From the NCBI GenBank assembly GCA_951213105.1, contig OX578146.1:48577275-48641274 (forward strand): DNA of 64,000 bases, in the 5' to 3' direction. Positions 24,775 to 36,522 of this stretch are shown one piece after another. The translations under genes and the position numbers were made by a program. This stretch comes from Amaurobius ferox. Lineage: Eukaryota; Arthropoda; Arachnida; Araneae; Amaurobiidae. The notes under the pieces were generated by a model. The model was not told the origin of the DNA and did not search any database. It was given only the letters and a program-made list of their open reading frames with translations. Within the stretch, counting starts at the first letter, position 1, and every line of letters begins with the position of its first letter.

Positions 24775-25517
24775 CAGAGTATATCAAAATGAATGCATGA
24801 CTAAATATCTATTAAATGATTGGTTGCAGACTAATGGCTCATATTTTAAAAAATGTTTTAATTAAGGGTTTTTATCAAGGTATGCAAATTTTGATCATGT
24901 GACATATTTTAGTGTAAAAAAAAAAAAAAGAAAATATACAAAATGTAACTTTTTTATACCAAGCTCTTAAAATTTTTTTTTTCAATTATAAAAATATTTT
25001 CCATAGCCCAATTAATGAACTGAATAAAGTTCCATTGTCATATGATCAAAATTTTCCGAGCTATCAGTTATTAAAGTTTCCGGCGAATAAAACTTTGGAC
25101 CATATAAAACTTTTGCTAAAGATAGGTATACATTTTTGAATAAAAATGTTATCTATTTTATCTAACGAAATTCAATTTTTGTACGACTCCAAAGTCTATT
25201 TCTTTTGAATGGGTCAAAATGGTTTAAATCCTATTATAACCTTGACAATTTTTTCATAGTCAATTTTGCAAATTTTAGAACAAGGTTTTTTCTCATAAAA
25301 TCTTTAAATGAGTAAGAAACAATTTGTTAACAGCTTGTTCTTCCTTTGTAGAGAGCCCGTATAAAAAGTTAAACTTTGCCCTTTTTACTAAAGCGTGACA
25401 AGTATACAAAATAATCTGGATGTCTATCTTATCTGAAACATTTCTTAAATTAACCATGGGTCTGCAACTAATAGTTCAAGAGATGTTTAGTCATACAATG
25501 TTTTTTGAAACACCTTA
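24775..25517. mobile_element. Degenerate TA-flanked MITE
   Basis: TA on both sides. Left end cagagtatatcaaaatgaatg with atgactaaatatct inside; the right end reverse-complemented reads aaggtgtttcaaaaaacat with atgactaaacatct. Both arms reach ggttgcag or gttgcag. The TIR resembles, but is distinct from, the cagggtgtcccaaaaacat family at 7.3 and 53.3 kb. No coding frame. Confidence 0.7.
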
Positions 25518-26188
25518 TATAAAAACAATTTCACAATAAAAAATTCTAGAAATATATTTTTATCATTTTTAATTATAGATGCTTTAAAGTGAAATAACCA
25601 AGAGGTATTAATACTTCAAAATGCTATTTATGAATATTTGTCCCAGTCGTTAAACTCTCGAACATGATAAAATGCTTAATATTGAACATTTCATTGAATT
25701 TTCTCTTGCTTGTCACAGCACAAATACAACATTTTTATTTGTGAAATAACTTTTTATTCAACTATCTTCAACTGAGAGTCAAATATGTAAAAAAATGTGA
25801 AAAATATTCAATGATATAGAAAAGAATTTTGCAATTAAAATTCTAAAATAGTTTTATTATTTCCAATTATAGATATGTTAAAGCAAAATAATCATTTCTA
25901 TATAGATATGTTAATATGAATGATTCCTATTATAGATATGTTAAAATGAAATAGCCAAACGGTATTGGTATTTTAAAATGCAACCTACTTTTCCCCAAAA
26001 ATGCAACTTTTCAGCATGATAAAATATTTGGCATAGAATATTTTTTGACAAACAAATGCTTACCACATTAAAAAAAAAAAAGTTCAAATGGTTGCTACAT
26101 ATATTTTAAATTGCTATTTATTTTATAGACACTGTATAAGTTAATATAACAAATCAATCGGAAAATTATGAATTTACATTACTGATAT

Positions 26189-26484
26189 TTACAAAGAATC
26201 CTTATTAATATGTGTCCATTTGTGTCTTTGTAAAACTTCTGCTTGAGTAAATGCCTTTCCACAAATATCACACGAATAAGGTCTCTCCCCAGTGTGAATT
26301 CGAACATGCCGTTTAAGGTGTGACGAATACAGAAAAGTTTTATTACAATACTGGCATGGCCATTTTTGTTTGCTGGAATCATAAAATGTTCCTTTTGGCA
26401 AACTTTCTTTTTTCTTCTCTCTCAACTGATTTGATATCCAAGTAAAATTATAAATGCTTGGACTTGTTTCATTGTTCAGCAATC
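26189..26484 (-). CDS. C2H2 zinc-finger terminal exon, two fingers (exon Z2)
   Basis: Acceptor gttgttctag|ga at 26486-26485; the stop is TAA at 26189. One base is needed from the previous exon, as in the other Z exons. A linker of about 40 residues (starting [13 protein letters not shown]) leads to [21 protein letters not shown], an HTGERPYS linker, and [21 protein letters not shown]. There is no CDYSA-type third finger. It is likely an alternative 3' exon encoding a DNA-binding specificity different from Z1. The overlapping ORF 26179-26382 in another frame is a shadow. Confidence 0.8.
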
Positions 26485-29400
26485 CTAGAACAACAATATT
26501 GCAATGTAATAAATGACAAAAAAATTAAAGATATAAACTAATTAAAATTATTTAATAGTAAAAATTACAAAATTATGACAATTCAAACACTTATATGTAC
26601 AGTACAATCATTAATTTATCATTTAATTGACAGTCCTTTAAATTTTACATTTTTAATTGAAGTATATATAAATATTCAGAGTTGTATCAAAAATGAAAAA
26701 AAAAAAAAAAAGTATCAGAATGCATAACTGCCAAGATAAAATATGCTGCAAACTTTCAATGTATAAAAAACTGATTACCAGACAAATTTAAAAACAAATC
26801 ATTTGATAATTACAAGTTTCAAATATGACAAAATATGCAAGTCATGATTGTATATAATGCAATGAAAGGGCTAGATTTGTATTTTGGCTGAAAAACAGCT
26901 ACTTTACTTACATTGAACTACCTTAATTACATAGAGAAAATGGAGAAATATCAACCACTGCACTGTTAGGGGAGTGGTTGGAATTAACAAACTTATGTTT
27001 GTTAGTGATCCTCAACACTAAATAGTTAATAACTGCACTGGCAGCAAGAAAACTTGCTATGTGCTGCAATTTTGAGAACCTTTATGATGACTTACAATAT
27101 CAGTCATGCCACACAACCAGCTTTAAATTTAAATAATATTGAGTTATTAATATTGACATGGGCTGTAATAGCAAGTGTCTTTGAGCCACAAAATTCTAGT
27201 TTTCGGCAGGGTCACTTTAATCCTAGCCAGAGGCCCCAAGGCAAAAGTAAATCCTCTAGGGTCCCCCCTCCCCCATAAAACTTTTATAGTAAATAAAAAT
27301 AAAAACATTGAGCATGGAAAATGGGCCTTCAGCAGTTGCCTACTTTACAGTCTCATACAGTCTGAACTTAATCTTAAAATTTGCATGATCATCTGGCATG
27401 ATCAACCTTTGCATGATCAGTGAAAATTATCCCACCAAACTGAAAAACTAAAAGAACATGTAGGATTGGATAGGGAAGAAAAGTAACAATCTTTTAAAAA
27501 GTTAAATGATATTTGCATTGATTAAGGTGGTTGAAACTGTGTGATGCCCATTCTATACATTTCAAATATTTGGACCTATGGAACAAAGCAAATAATCCAT
27601 GTTTTATACAGAATAATGATCTATACACCCTGCTTAACAAGAGAGTTTAACTATGCCTAACAAAAGATAGAGAGAAATATAAAGAGAAAGAGGCACATCT
27701 ATGAGCCTAAATGGCTTATTACATAATAATCAATTTAAGAAATCAATTTAAAACTAATAAAATGAAGTACAATAACATATTTTTTTTTAATTTTTTACAC
27801 TCCTTTAAATACATTTTTTGAGCATAAAGGAAAATATTATAATATGTTCAAAAATATGTTTCTCAAATATTGATGAATGTACACATTTGAGGCATTTCAG
27901 AACACAAACCAACCAATTTTATAATGTTTGCATGCACAATATTTCTCAAATAAACAAATGAAATTTGGCACAATTATTTTATTTGGAAATATAAGCTTAA
28001 CTGGTTTTCAATAAAATTTAACTAACAGAATAGCTTTCAATTTTTTAATTTCTCCCCTTAAAATTTAGAAATAACAACCACAAAACTAATTTTCACAAAT
28101 AATAGTTGAAGTTAATTTTATATAATTATTTATTTTAGTAATTGGCATCATTTATATAACACTAACATGCACCGCTCTTGAGATATTGCCCATTTTTGAT
28201 TAAAGATGCTAAAAATCATAGAAATGAAATGCTATTACTATGATCAAAAGGGTTTATATTTAAAAAATACCTTTAAATGAGAAATTTATTGCTGCCATTA
28301 CTTTGGAATGATAATAATTTGTTCTTGAAATATTAGAGATGTCACTTTTCCCATACAGTGACCACAATATTACTAGAAAAAGTTCTGTGACTCACATTTG
28401 GTGTGCTTATTTCAATTGGTACAAAGAACAAGCAATTTCAGAAAGATCAAATTACAGGATTAATTTTTTTTTTTTTTTTACAAAATAGTTTTTTTTTATT
28501 TTGTAAAGCGTCATGCATGAGACATGCCACATTTTCTTCACTTTTTGTTCTGACATTTAAAAAAAAACACCCACCAATACATGTAACTATATGTCACATA
28601 TAATTTTAACACTAATCATGGCTGTGGACAGCTAATGTCCTCCATATAAAATAATAAAAATATTTTAATCTAAGATGTAAAAGATAAAATAAAAATATGG
28701 ATAAGAGAAATTAAATGAAACAAAGTAAATTATCAGAGGCATTTATTTTAAACAAATATACAAATCAACTTTAACATTAAACTATGACAAAACATTATGT
28801 ATAGACAAAATAGAAAGCACATCCAACAATTTTACTTCCATACAACACCATTGTATTGAGAATGAATGGCAGAGCAGAGCACTGTTATCCAATAAACATT
28901 AGTATCTGGTTTACAAACATATTTTGAAAATGACTTCTGACAAATGGCATTTTGTTTCAAAACATTAAAAATAAAAAATAAAAAATACCATATAGAATTC
29001 CAATAATCCTACCTTTAGAATATTTGACTACATTTTGTATTCCATAAAACTTCTGTTAGTAACCCATATTTGTGCTTTTTTTTACTTATCCTGGGGCTTC
29101 TCTGGGATCATTCTTTTCTCATCCGTCATTTCTTTGTTATCAGATTTGAGGCCAGGTTACTGCTTCTAAATTCATGAGGCCAGGTATTCTTCTCATTTAT
29201 TTTCCCCTTTCTCAATTTGCAAGTCAGGAAAGTTAGTTAATTTTTGTTTGCAAGCGAAAGTTAAGTTCATTTTTGTCTTATAATTAATGGAATGTAAATT
29301 GTATTCGGAAAAAAAAAATCAAAAAACAGTAAAATCTGTTATACTCCACCTCCTCTTTATGGAAAATTTCTAACATAATCCTCCTTTAAGTCCTGCTAAT

Positions 29401-29582
29401 TTTATTTTTAAAAGATCAAATAATGACCTTATATGTATTTTTTCTTGGAAAAGAGAGAGGTTTATATCAGAATTCTTTGGTATACAAAAACAAGATATTA
29501 AGTATTAAATGTAATATCCAATAAAAATAAATAAATAAATAAATAAATAAAATGGTTTAAAGGATAATAGAAGACATGGATT
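26485..29582. other. Inter-exon DNA, no features recognised
   Basis: AT-rich, with a few homopolymer runs (about 26700, 28455) and a short (AAAT)n run at about 29529-29550. Small ORFs (27054-27423, 28403-28603) carry no domains. Confidence 0.5.
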
Positions 29583-29917
29583 TTAATGCATTTTTTTTGC
29601 ATGCTTTCTTCTTAAGTGGCAAACCAAGTTACTGTGTTGAACTGCAGAATAGTCACAGTGCTGGCACTTAAAAGGCCTTTCTCCGGTATGAACCATTCGA
29701 TGCCGTTTCAGTAATGCTGCTTCAATAAAGCCTTTCCCACAAATATTACACACATGTGGTTTCTCTCCAGTGTGAGTTCTAATGTGCTTCTGAAGAGCTG
29801 AACGGAATGGGAAGACTTTTTGGCAATATGGACACTGCCAGAAAGGAATGGCAGTATTGTCAGCTGTATTATTATACACCATTATTGCTGCTTGGTCCAT
29901 CAAATGGTTTGATTCAT
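29583..29917 (-). CDS. C2H2 zinc-finger terminal exon, three fingers (exon Z3)
   Basis: Acceptor tttcaacag|at at 29919-29918, stop TAA at 29583, same codon phase as the other exons. After about 26 residues come three fingers: [42 protein letters not shown] and [22 protein letters not shown], joined by HTGEKPHV and HTGERPFK linkers. From PFWQC to the C-terminus it differs from exon Z4 (34.1 kb) at about 12 of 87 residues, so the two arose by a relatively recent tandem duplication. It probably supplies one alternative DNA-binding end of a shared transcription factor. Confidence 0.82.
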
Positions 29918-30024
29918 CTGTTGAAATTCATAAGAAATATATTTTATAGAAAAAACACAAAAGTATAGTTTCTAGAAGCACATAAGAAAAATACATAATA
30001 TCAACACATTCATTAAAGACTTCC

Positions 30025-30084
30025 TCCCGGCCGCCTAACCAAGTACTTGAATCCTCGGATGAGTCAGGTGGCCTAGGTCTTCAA
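30025..30084 (+). repeat. SINE tail fragment
   Basis: cggccgcctaaccaagtac with cctcggatgagtcaggtgg and cctaggtctt matches, with divergence, the SINE tail near 9961-10055 (ggccgtccaaacagttacc, ggacgagtcggatggtctgg). Only the tail remains. Confidence 0.55.
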
Positions 30085-30979
30085 TATTCATTAAACAGAT
30101 GTAACCATATTAGTTATCCTGAGTATAAGCATGGGGGGTATTTAAGAAAGGGGAAGGATTTTTAAACTTAGAAAACTTCAGGAAAACCTCCTTAAGATGA
30201 CATTGTAAAAAGATACATTTATGGCAGAGATGGGCAAAAATCATTTTTCTAAAATTCAAATATTGAATTTGGATATTAACCAGATCTTGAATATTTCCAA
30301 TATTGTGAATAGTTGTTTCAAATTGTTACTAAATAATATTTATATTTACTAATATTATTTATTAATTATTTGCAAATAAATAAAGTAAAATTAAAAAGTA
30401 AAAAACATTAAAACCAAATTTAGTAATTAAATTTTTTGTTAAAATTTTAATTATTTTACAGTAGCTTTTTATTTTAAATACTTTTAACTACAATACTTGA
30501 ATAATTTTAATTGTTTTTCAGCAACTACAGATTTTTATTTAAGAAAACAAGCATTTGAACATTAAAACAATGATCTGGAATTTGGCATCATAATTAGAAT
30601 ACATTGCTATATATTGCCACTCATTTTGGTTACAAATGGATAAACATTTTTATTTTTTATACAATTTTAACGTGAAAATATTTTTGTACTACTTTTTTTT
30701 GTATGAAAATTTTATTTCCTATTTATTTTCAAAGTCTAATCTTTCATTGTTGTTGTTGTTGTTGAAACCCAGACCGTCCGAAATCTTTCATTGTTGTATA
30801 AAAGCTGTTGCTTTCTCAAAAGAATTAAAATTTAAATAATTTAATTCTTATTATTGAAAACGCTGTTGTCATTTCAAAAGAAGTAATATTTAAATTATTG
30901 ATTTAAACAAACGAAACTTGACTTTTCATCACTGTATAAAGAACAAACAGCAAAACATATAGCTCATGAAGAGAGATTT

Positions 30980-31012
30980 GGGGTTGAAGACCCAGACCAT
31001 CCGACTCATCTA
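30980..31012 (-). repeat. SINE tail fragment, reverse orientation
   Basis: gacccagaccatccgactc is the reverse complement of the tail gagtcggatggtctgggc seen at about 10032. A similar shorter match, acccagaccgtccgaaatc, occurs at 30767-30785 after a short (GTT)n run. The following 200 bp have unusually high GC for the region and may be more of the same degraded element. Confidence 0.5.
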
Positions 31013-31539
31013 AAGACATAGAGCAGCGAGATTTGGGGTTGGCAAGTACTAGCGAACAAGAGACAGTCCCAATGGGTATATTATGTCTAAGTAGCAGGCG
31101 AAAAGTAAAAGTTCATGAAGCAATCACTATGAGTGCCAGGGAGTAGGAGAAGCCTACCGACTCGTTAAGTAAGTTACAGAAGTTGGTGAGCCTCAGCGAA
31201 CAGGAGTGAAGCCCCAAGTTAATACAAAAAATTAAAGATTGCAACCCCTTTTTTATTTATACATGAAAATTTCTATTGTAACTCTTAAAGTCGCACTGGT
31301 GTTCTTCCTTTAAAATTATCATATTCCTTTATAATACCTCGCTATATTTTTTCTTTGAAAGTAGATATTATTAACAGAATTCTACAATAATTATTGATCT
31401 TATTCCTATACCATAAACTCTTATTTTCAACCGTCCCTTATTGTTAGGGATTTCCCATATTCAGGAGCTCAAAAAATAATCCCATATGGACTTATTTCAC
31501 TTTTCATTTTCAGGGCGTCATATATCACTGTATCTCATC

Positions 31540-32175
31540 ATTGCACAAAATACTTAAACTTGTTAATAGAATTAGTGACAATTTTGATAGTATGGAAGTG
31601 AAATCATTAATTAAAAATCTTCTACCCAAGATATAAGTAAAGATGATGAAAAATCTCGAAGTTTCTACGATGCTAGGCTTACTTATTTGGAAAAGTCATT
31701 TGATTTCAGTAATGGTAACATTTTCAAACAACTATATGTTGTGAATCTCCCCCATAGCTGTCTTGAATTTCTGTTTAAAAAGACAACCAATTTCCTGAAA
31801 TTCTATGTTTTGAAAAATGTAATTTTTATAAAGAATTTTTTAAATGCAAAGATACTCTTAAAGAAACTTGCAATCTACCTTCTGATAAGTGTAGAAAAGA
31901 GAGTGTTATAACTTTTAGACAGTTTTTCATTACTGAAAATCCAATATGTATATGTTAATTTCATTTGTGAATACCAGGCATACCAGGCTCAAACTGTAGA
32001 AAGAGTTTTTTGGTTATAATAAAAAAAGTGGTGTGGTGACAGAAACAGAAGTTGTATAAAACTGATTAAATCATATTCAAATCATGCTGAATTAAAGTTA
32101 TAGTTGTTAGAAATATTTTAAAAGAATGAAAAATGATGATAAACTGTTATTTCGAGCTAAACAACTATACTCGTG
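31540..32175 (+). pseudogene. Decayed hAT transposase C-terminal fragment
   Basis: Multiply broken plus-strand translation gives ARLTYLEKSFDFSNGNIFKQL near 31670, then near 31995 TVERVFWL, two stops, and KKWCGDRNRSCIKLIKSY. This matches the hAT dimerisation-domain pattern (ERVFSL, then W, then DRNR). No terminal repeats were found. The fragment is old and non-functional. Confidence 0.5.
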
Positions 32176-33421
32176 GCAAGACTAGCTTGAATACATTATA
32201 GATACTATGACCAGCAAATTACTCTATTCTGTATTCATATACCCATTGTGTGTACATTGGCTAAATGGCTTCTATAGCAACAGAATTCACTTTGAATACC
32301 AATTTTGCTTTTATTATTGAAATATGACAGAACATGAATATAAATTTAAATTACAGAAATTGGTTGATATGAACTCAAACCATCAATTTTATACAGCAAA
32401 ATTTTAGTTTTTAATTAACAATAGTGTTAAATCGATGAACTGCGTAACTTAGCAGAGGTTTACAGTTTTTCCTATACCTTTTTTGCGTTAAGTTACGTTT
32501 GTCACAAGCATAGCTATAAATGAATTTGCTTAGTAAATTTAGGTGATTATAAAGGTTTAAAGATAAATAAATGTGCATTGATGTATAATACTGATTGATA
32601 AAGATAACACTGTTTATTATATGTGATATTCAGAAAATGTGTTTTTATTCCTAATGATCATTTAACCAGCATAACATTTTGAGTTGTTGGCCTTTTACCC
32701 TGGTCTTTATGATCATTCTGAAAAAGTTGGTAATCCTACTATGAACACAATGCTGCTTGTTTAATATTTTTGTTGTACAGTAGTCTTAATATATTATCTG
32801 AGATATTGTAGACTAACTTAGATAAGCAACAGTGATACTTTATATCTATTAAATAAATAAAAAATGGTAATAATTTTTGACGAAGATGAAATTCATATAA
32901 AAGAGTAGTAAAAATTCCACCAGCATTAGTCATTCAAAAGCATTCGAAATGAAAGATGATACCACATGATGTTTAATTGACCAATCAACTTCTAGAGAGC
33001 AGTGGGAAAAGAACTACCTTAGATAATATGAAACCACAGATAATCTAGCTAGACTACTGTAATAAAGCCATCAAGTCACATACTTTATTTCAATAAACAT
33101 TTGAGAGCCTTTAATAATCATTATATATATTTACTAGCAGAAACACATGGTGTTACTCAGGATATAGATAAACAGGATATGGCTGGCCACAAGAAACAAT
33201 TGTCTATTGTTGATAAATATTAAGCACAGTTTGTATTTGATATTCATGACTAAAACATATATAAATCATATGTTCATTACTGTGTTTATAAACATGACTA
33301 TTTTGTCATATTTGGAATATAATATTTAAATTATTAATTTAGCATTTTTATTTTTATTTTATTGTAATCATGCACAAGTTTTCAGAAATTTTTGTTTCAA
33401 TAGTTATACAAGTACATTTTA

Positions 33422-33957
33422 TTTTTATGCAAATCTAGAATGACCATGATATCTATAAATAGTGTCAGTATATAATTTAAAATAATTAAAATAAAAACCA
33501 CTATGATAAGTATTTTTATGCAAACCTAGAATGGTTATGTGCATTGATATATAATACTTAAATAATGATGTATAAAAATAAATTGTGCCAATATAATAAT
33601 TAAAGAAGCATTATGAAAAGCATTTTTATGCAAACCTAGAATGCCCATGATGTCTATAAATGGTGCCAATATAATTCAAAACAATTTTAAAAACACAATG
33701 AAAAGCAGTTTTATGCAAACCTAAAATGGCCATCATGTCTATAAATAATACCAATATAATTCAATAAATACTATGAAAATAATTTTTATGCAAACCTAGA
33801 ATGTCCAGGATGTCTATAAATTGTGCCAATATAATTCAAAATAATTAAGAAAAACACCATGAAAAGCATTTTTATGCAAAGCTAGAATAGGCATGATGTC
33901 TATAAATAGTACTAATATATTTCAAAATAATTAAAAAAAACTATGAAAAGCATTCTG
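33422..33957. repeat. Six-copy tandem repeat, 74-110-bp units, beside exon Z4
   Basis: Units start at 33422, 33513, 33623, 33709, 33783 and 33869 with ttttatgcaaacctagaatg, then usually ctataaat, a gtgccaatataattc stretch and actatgaaaagca. The array ends about 115 bp past the stop of Z4 (downstream on the minus strand). Function unknown. Confidence 0.9.
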
Positions 33958-34073
33958 TAACAAACAATAAAGGTTCTAAAGTGCCACACTTAGATACAAT
34001 ATTAAACAAAATATAAAAATTATATGTATGAATAAAATTATATGCAAGATATATAGATTTTAATACATAGATT

Positions 34074-34411
34074 TTAATGCATGTTTTCTGTGTGCTTTCT
34101 TCTTATGTGGCAAATCAAGTTACTATGTCGGCCTGCAGAATAGTCACAGTGTTGACACTTGAACGGCCTTTCTCCAGTATGAACCATCAGATGTCGTTTC
34201 AGTAAAGCTGATTCAACAAAGCCTTTCCCACAAATGTTACACACATGTGGTTTTTCTCCAGTATGACTTCTGATGTGTTTCTGAAGAGCTGAACGGAATG
34301 GGAAAACTTTTGAGCAATATGGACATTGCCAGAACGGAACTGACATGGGATCAACAGCATCATGACAAACAACCATTGCTGTTTCATTTATCAAGCTATT
34401 TGATCCATATC
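34074..34411 (-). CDS. C2H2 zinc-finger terminal exon, three fingers (exon Z4)
   Basis: Acceptor acattttag|ga at 34413-34412; stop TAA 34074; same phase as its paralogues. Fingers: [42 protein letters not shown] and [22 protein letters not shown]. It is a near copy of Z3. Differences fall mostly outside the zinc ligands and include the third-finger helix (AVQHSNLV against AGRHSNLI), where DNA contacts lie in this class of finger. The region before the fingers ([13 protein letters not shown]) is more diverged. All Cys and His ligands are present, so it appears functional. Confidence 0.82.
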
Positions 34412-34494
34412 CTAAAATGTATTTTAAAAAAATAGCATTAATTCATATAAATACAGTCAGAATAAATGATAAAAGAAGTAATTTCTAAAAACAT

Positions 34495-34526
<32 letters not shown>

Positions 34527-36153
34527 ATGCTAATATAGAAACTAGGCAGGTGTGACAGAAATAGTAGGCTGTAGGTACAAAATGTTCTTATATATAGGGA
34601 AATCACTCACCATGTCAATTACCACAACTTTGGTTGGCTTAGAGATAGTGATAAAATAGGATTAGGTAATAATAGGAAGCCCAGGATCCACCAATTTGCT
34701 CATTAAATCATTTTTTCACAGGAAAATTATATTATATATAATTTGAGAAACAATCAGTAAGGGAATGTCAAGGGTGATATGAAGATCACATCTCCATAGA
34801 GCTATAAACATAATGTGAAACAACATAACGGACCCCAATTTATACATTTGCTAATCCTCAAAATCCCCAAGCTCTTATCTTTTACTTTGGGTATACGCCT
34901 ATTTTTAGGAACATGATTCCCACTTTTTTTTCATAAAGACCATTTACAGGAACATCCAATATCTTTGTTTTCAACTCTGTTATTTGTGTGCTTTCTAGGG
35001 AGTGGATAGAAGGCAATTCTTCTCAAAGTGTCCGATATAATCCCCCAATTCATGCCATCTTTAATACTTCTAACCATTCTAACCAGGTCAAGATATTTTT
35101 TGCTCTTATATTTTATTATTATTTTATATTTAATCTATTTTGCTATTTTGTATGCTCGTTAAATCCGAGAACTTTATATTTTGATTGTTAAAAGTAAGCA
35201 AATGAAGCTTTAATCAGCAATTAACTTTCAAAAGTTCATATTTTGCTTGTTAAATCCAGAATCTTGTTAATGTGGACCCAATAAGTTCTACTATATCATA
35301 TATGAATTTTTTTTTATGTATACTTAACTTCCAAAATTAAAATCATTTTAAAAGTTAATATCCTTGATTTAAATTATTGGATTAAGTTTGTTTAAGTTCC
35401 ATTTTAAAGCAAGTATACAATATTGAATGTTCTCTCAACAATTCTGATAACTCAGCACTCAAGCATTAATGGACTCAATATTGACATCATTATACTCCTT
35501 TTGTGCAATTATGATTATAAATTTTAATTTGAGAGAAACTGGGCCCAGGTCTCAAGAGCATGTTATAAAGAAAGCTTTGACAATATACATATCCACTTCT
35601 GTTATGATATCAGATTTATAATTATTTAGGCTCTTAGCACAATAATCAGCAAGAAATCAAAGTTTGGGAACAAGATAAGCCATACTCACAAAACACACAA
35701 TAATAGAAGGAATTCCACAGCTTGGGAACAAGATAAGCCATACTCACAAAACCCACAATAATAGAAGGAATTCCACAGCTTGGAATCTATAAATCTGGTT
35801 TGGCTCTCATGCAGTTTGAGCATTATCTTCTAATTTCTTACCAGTTCAAAGCCATCTTACCAGGTGGAATGAAGATGGTTGGCTATATGTATATCATTTG
35901 TTCCATTACAGGGTTGGATTTATGCATATGCTAAATAAAGTACAGCTTAGCGGTCTCAAACAGTTTTTTTTTCTGTGAAAAAATTCTCTGACTGATAATA
36001 TCTAATTGCTGAGAAGAGCGATCACTTAATAGGTTAAATTAGATAAAGAAATAAGAAACATGGTGCAATACATCAACAGGTTGCTAACCAAACACCACAA
36101 TAAAATTTTTTAACTTTTCCTGGGTCATCAGATAAGTTTAAAAAATAAAGTTT
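34412..36153. other. Inter-exon DNA
   Basis: A (TA)n run at about 34497-34521 and the 58-bp tandem duplication at 35663. No genes recognised; the ORF at 34988-35191 has no domain. Confidence 0.5.
35663..35778. repeat. Two-copy 58-bp tandem duplication
   Basis: cttgggaacaagataagcc through aaggaattccacag occurs twice head-to-tail (35663-35720 and 35721-35778) with two base differences, then cttgg begins a third copy. The near identity indicates a recent slip. Confidence 0.95.
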
Positions 36154-36516
36154 TTAAAATTGATTCACAATAATATTACGAAATACGTTTTTGTGTAAAT
36201 TTGAGCTCCATGGTATTAGACTATTAATCTTGAAATTGAATCCATCTTTCTTGTTGTATAATTTATAAATAGTTTTGTCATCCAGACTTTTTATATTTAG
36301 ATCCAAAAAATCAATACTTTCATCTGAGTTTTGAAGTGTCTCTGTCAAACTTAATGTATCAGGATAGAAACCGAAATCCATAATATAATTCTCTTCCTCC
36401 ATAGCCAATAATATGTCGTCGACGTAACGTATATACACTAATTCGTTCAGCAGACCTGTTTCCATTTCGAATTTGTTCAGATAAATATCTGCTAATATGG
36501 ACGAACAACCCCCACC
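36154..36516 (-). pseudogene. Penelope-like reverse transcriptase, C-terminal part with YVDD
   Basis: The minus-strand frame begins at PMGGGCSSILADIYLNKFE (RT motif B), followed by YIRYVDDILL (motif C, catalytic aspartates at 36415-36426) and IDFLDLNI (the post-catalytic block typical of Penelope-like elements). It ends IIVNQF at a TAA. No GIY-YIG endonuclease domain was found downstream, though many Penelope-like elements have one. It is cut from the rest of the RT by the element at 36523-38176. The part itself is unbroken, so the RT was probably intact when interrupted. Confidence 0.72.
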
Positions 36517-36522
36517 CATAGG

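Noticed and set aside
33422..33957. CRISPR-like array
   Set aside because: Units are diverged, unequal in length, and lie in eukaryotic intronic-type DNA without fixed spacers.
35911..35965. hAT-like terminus cagggttggatttatgcat
   Set aside because: No partner terminus or target duplication found; may be a solo fragment.
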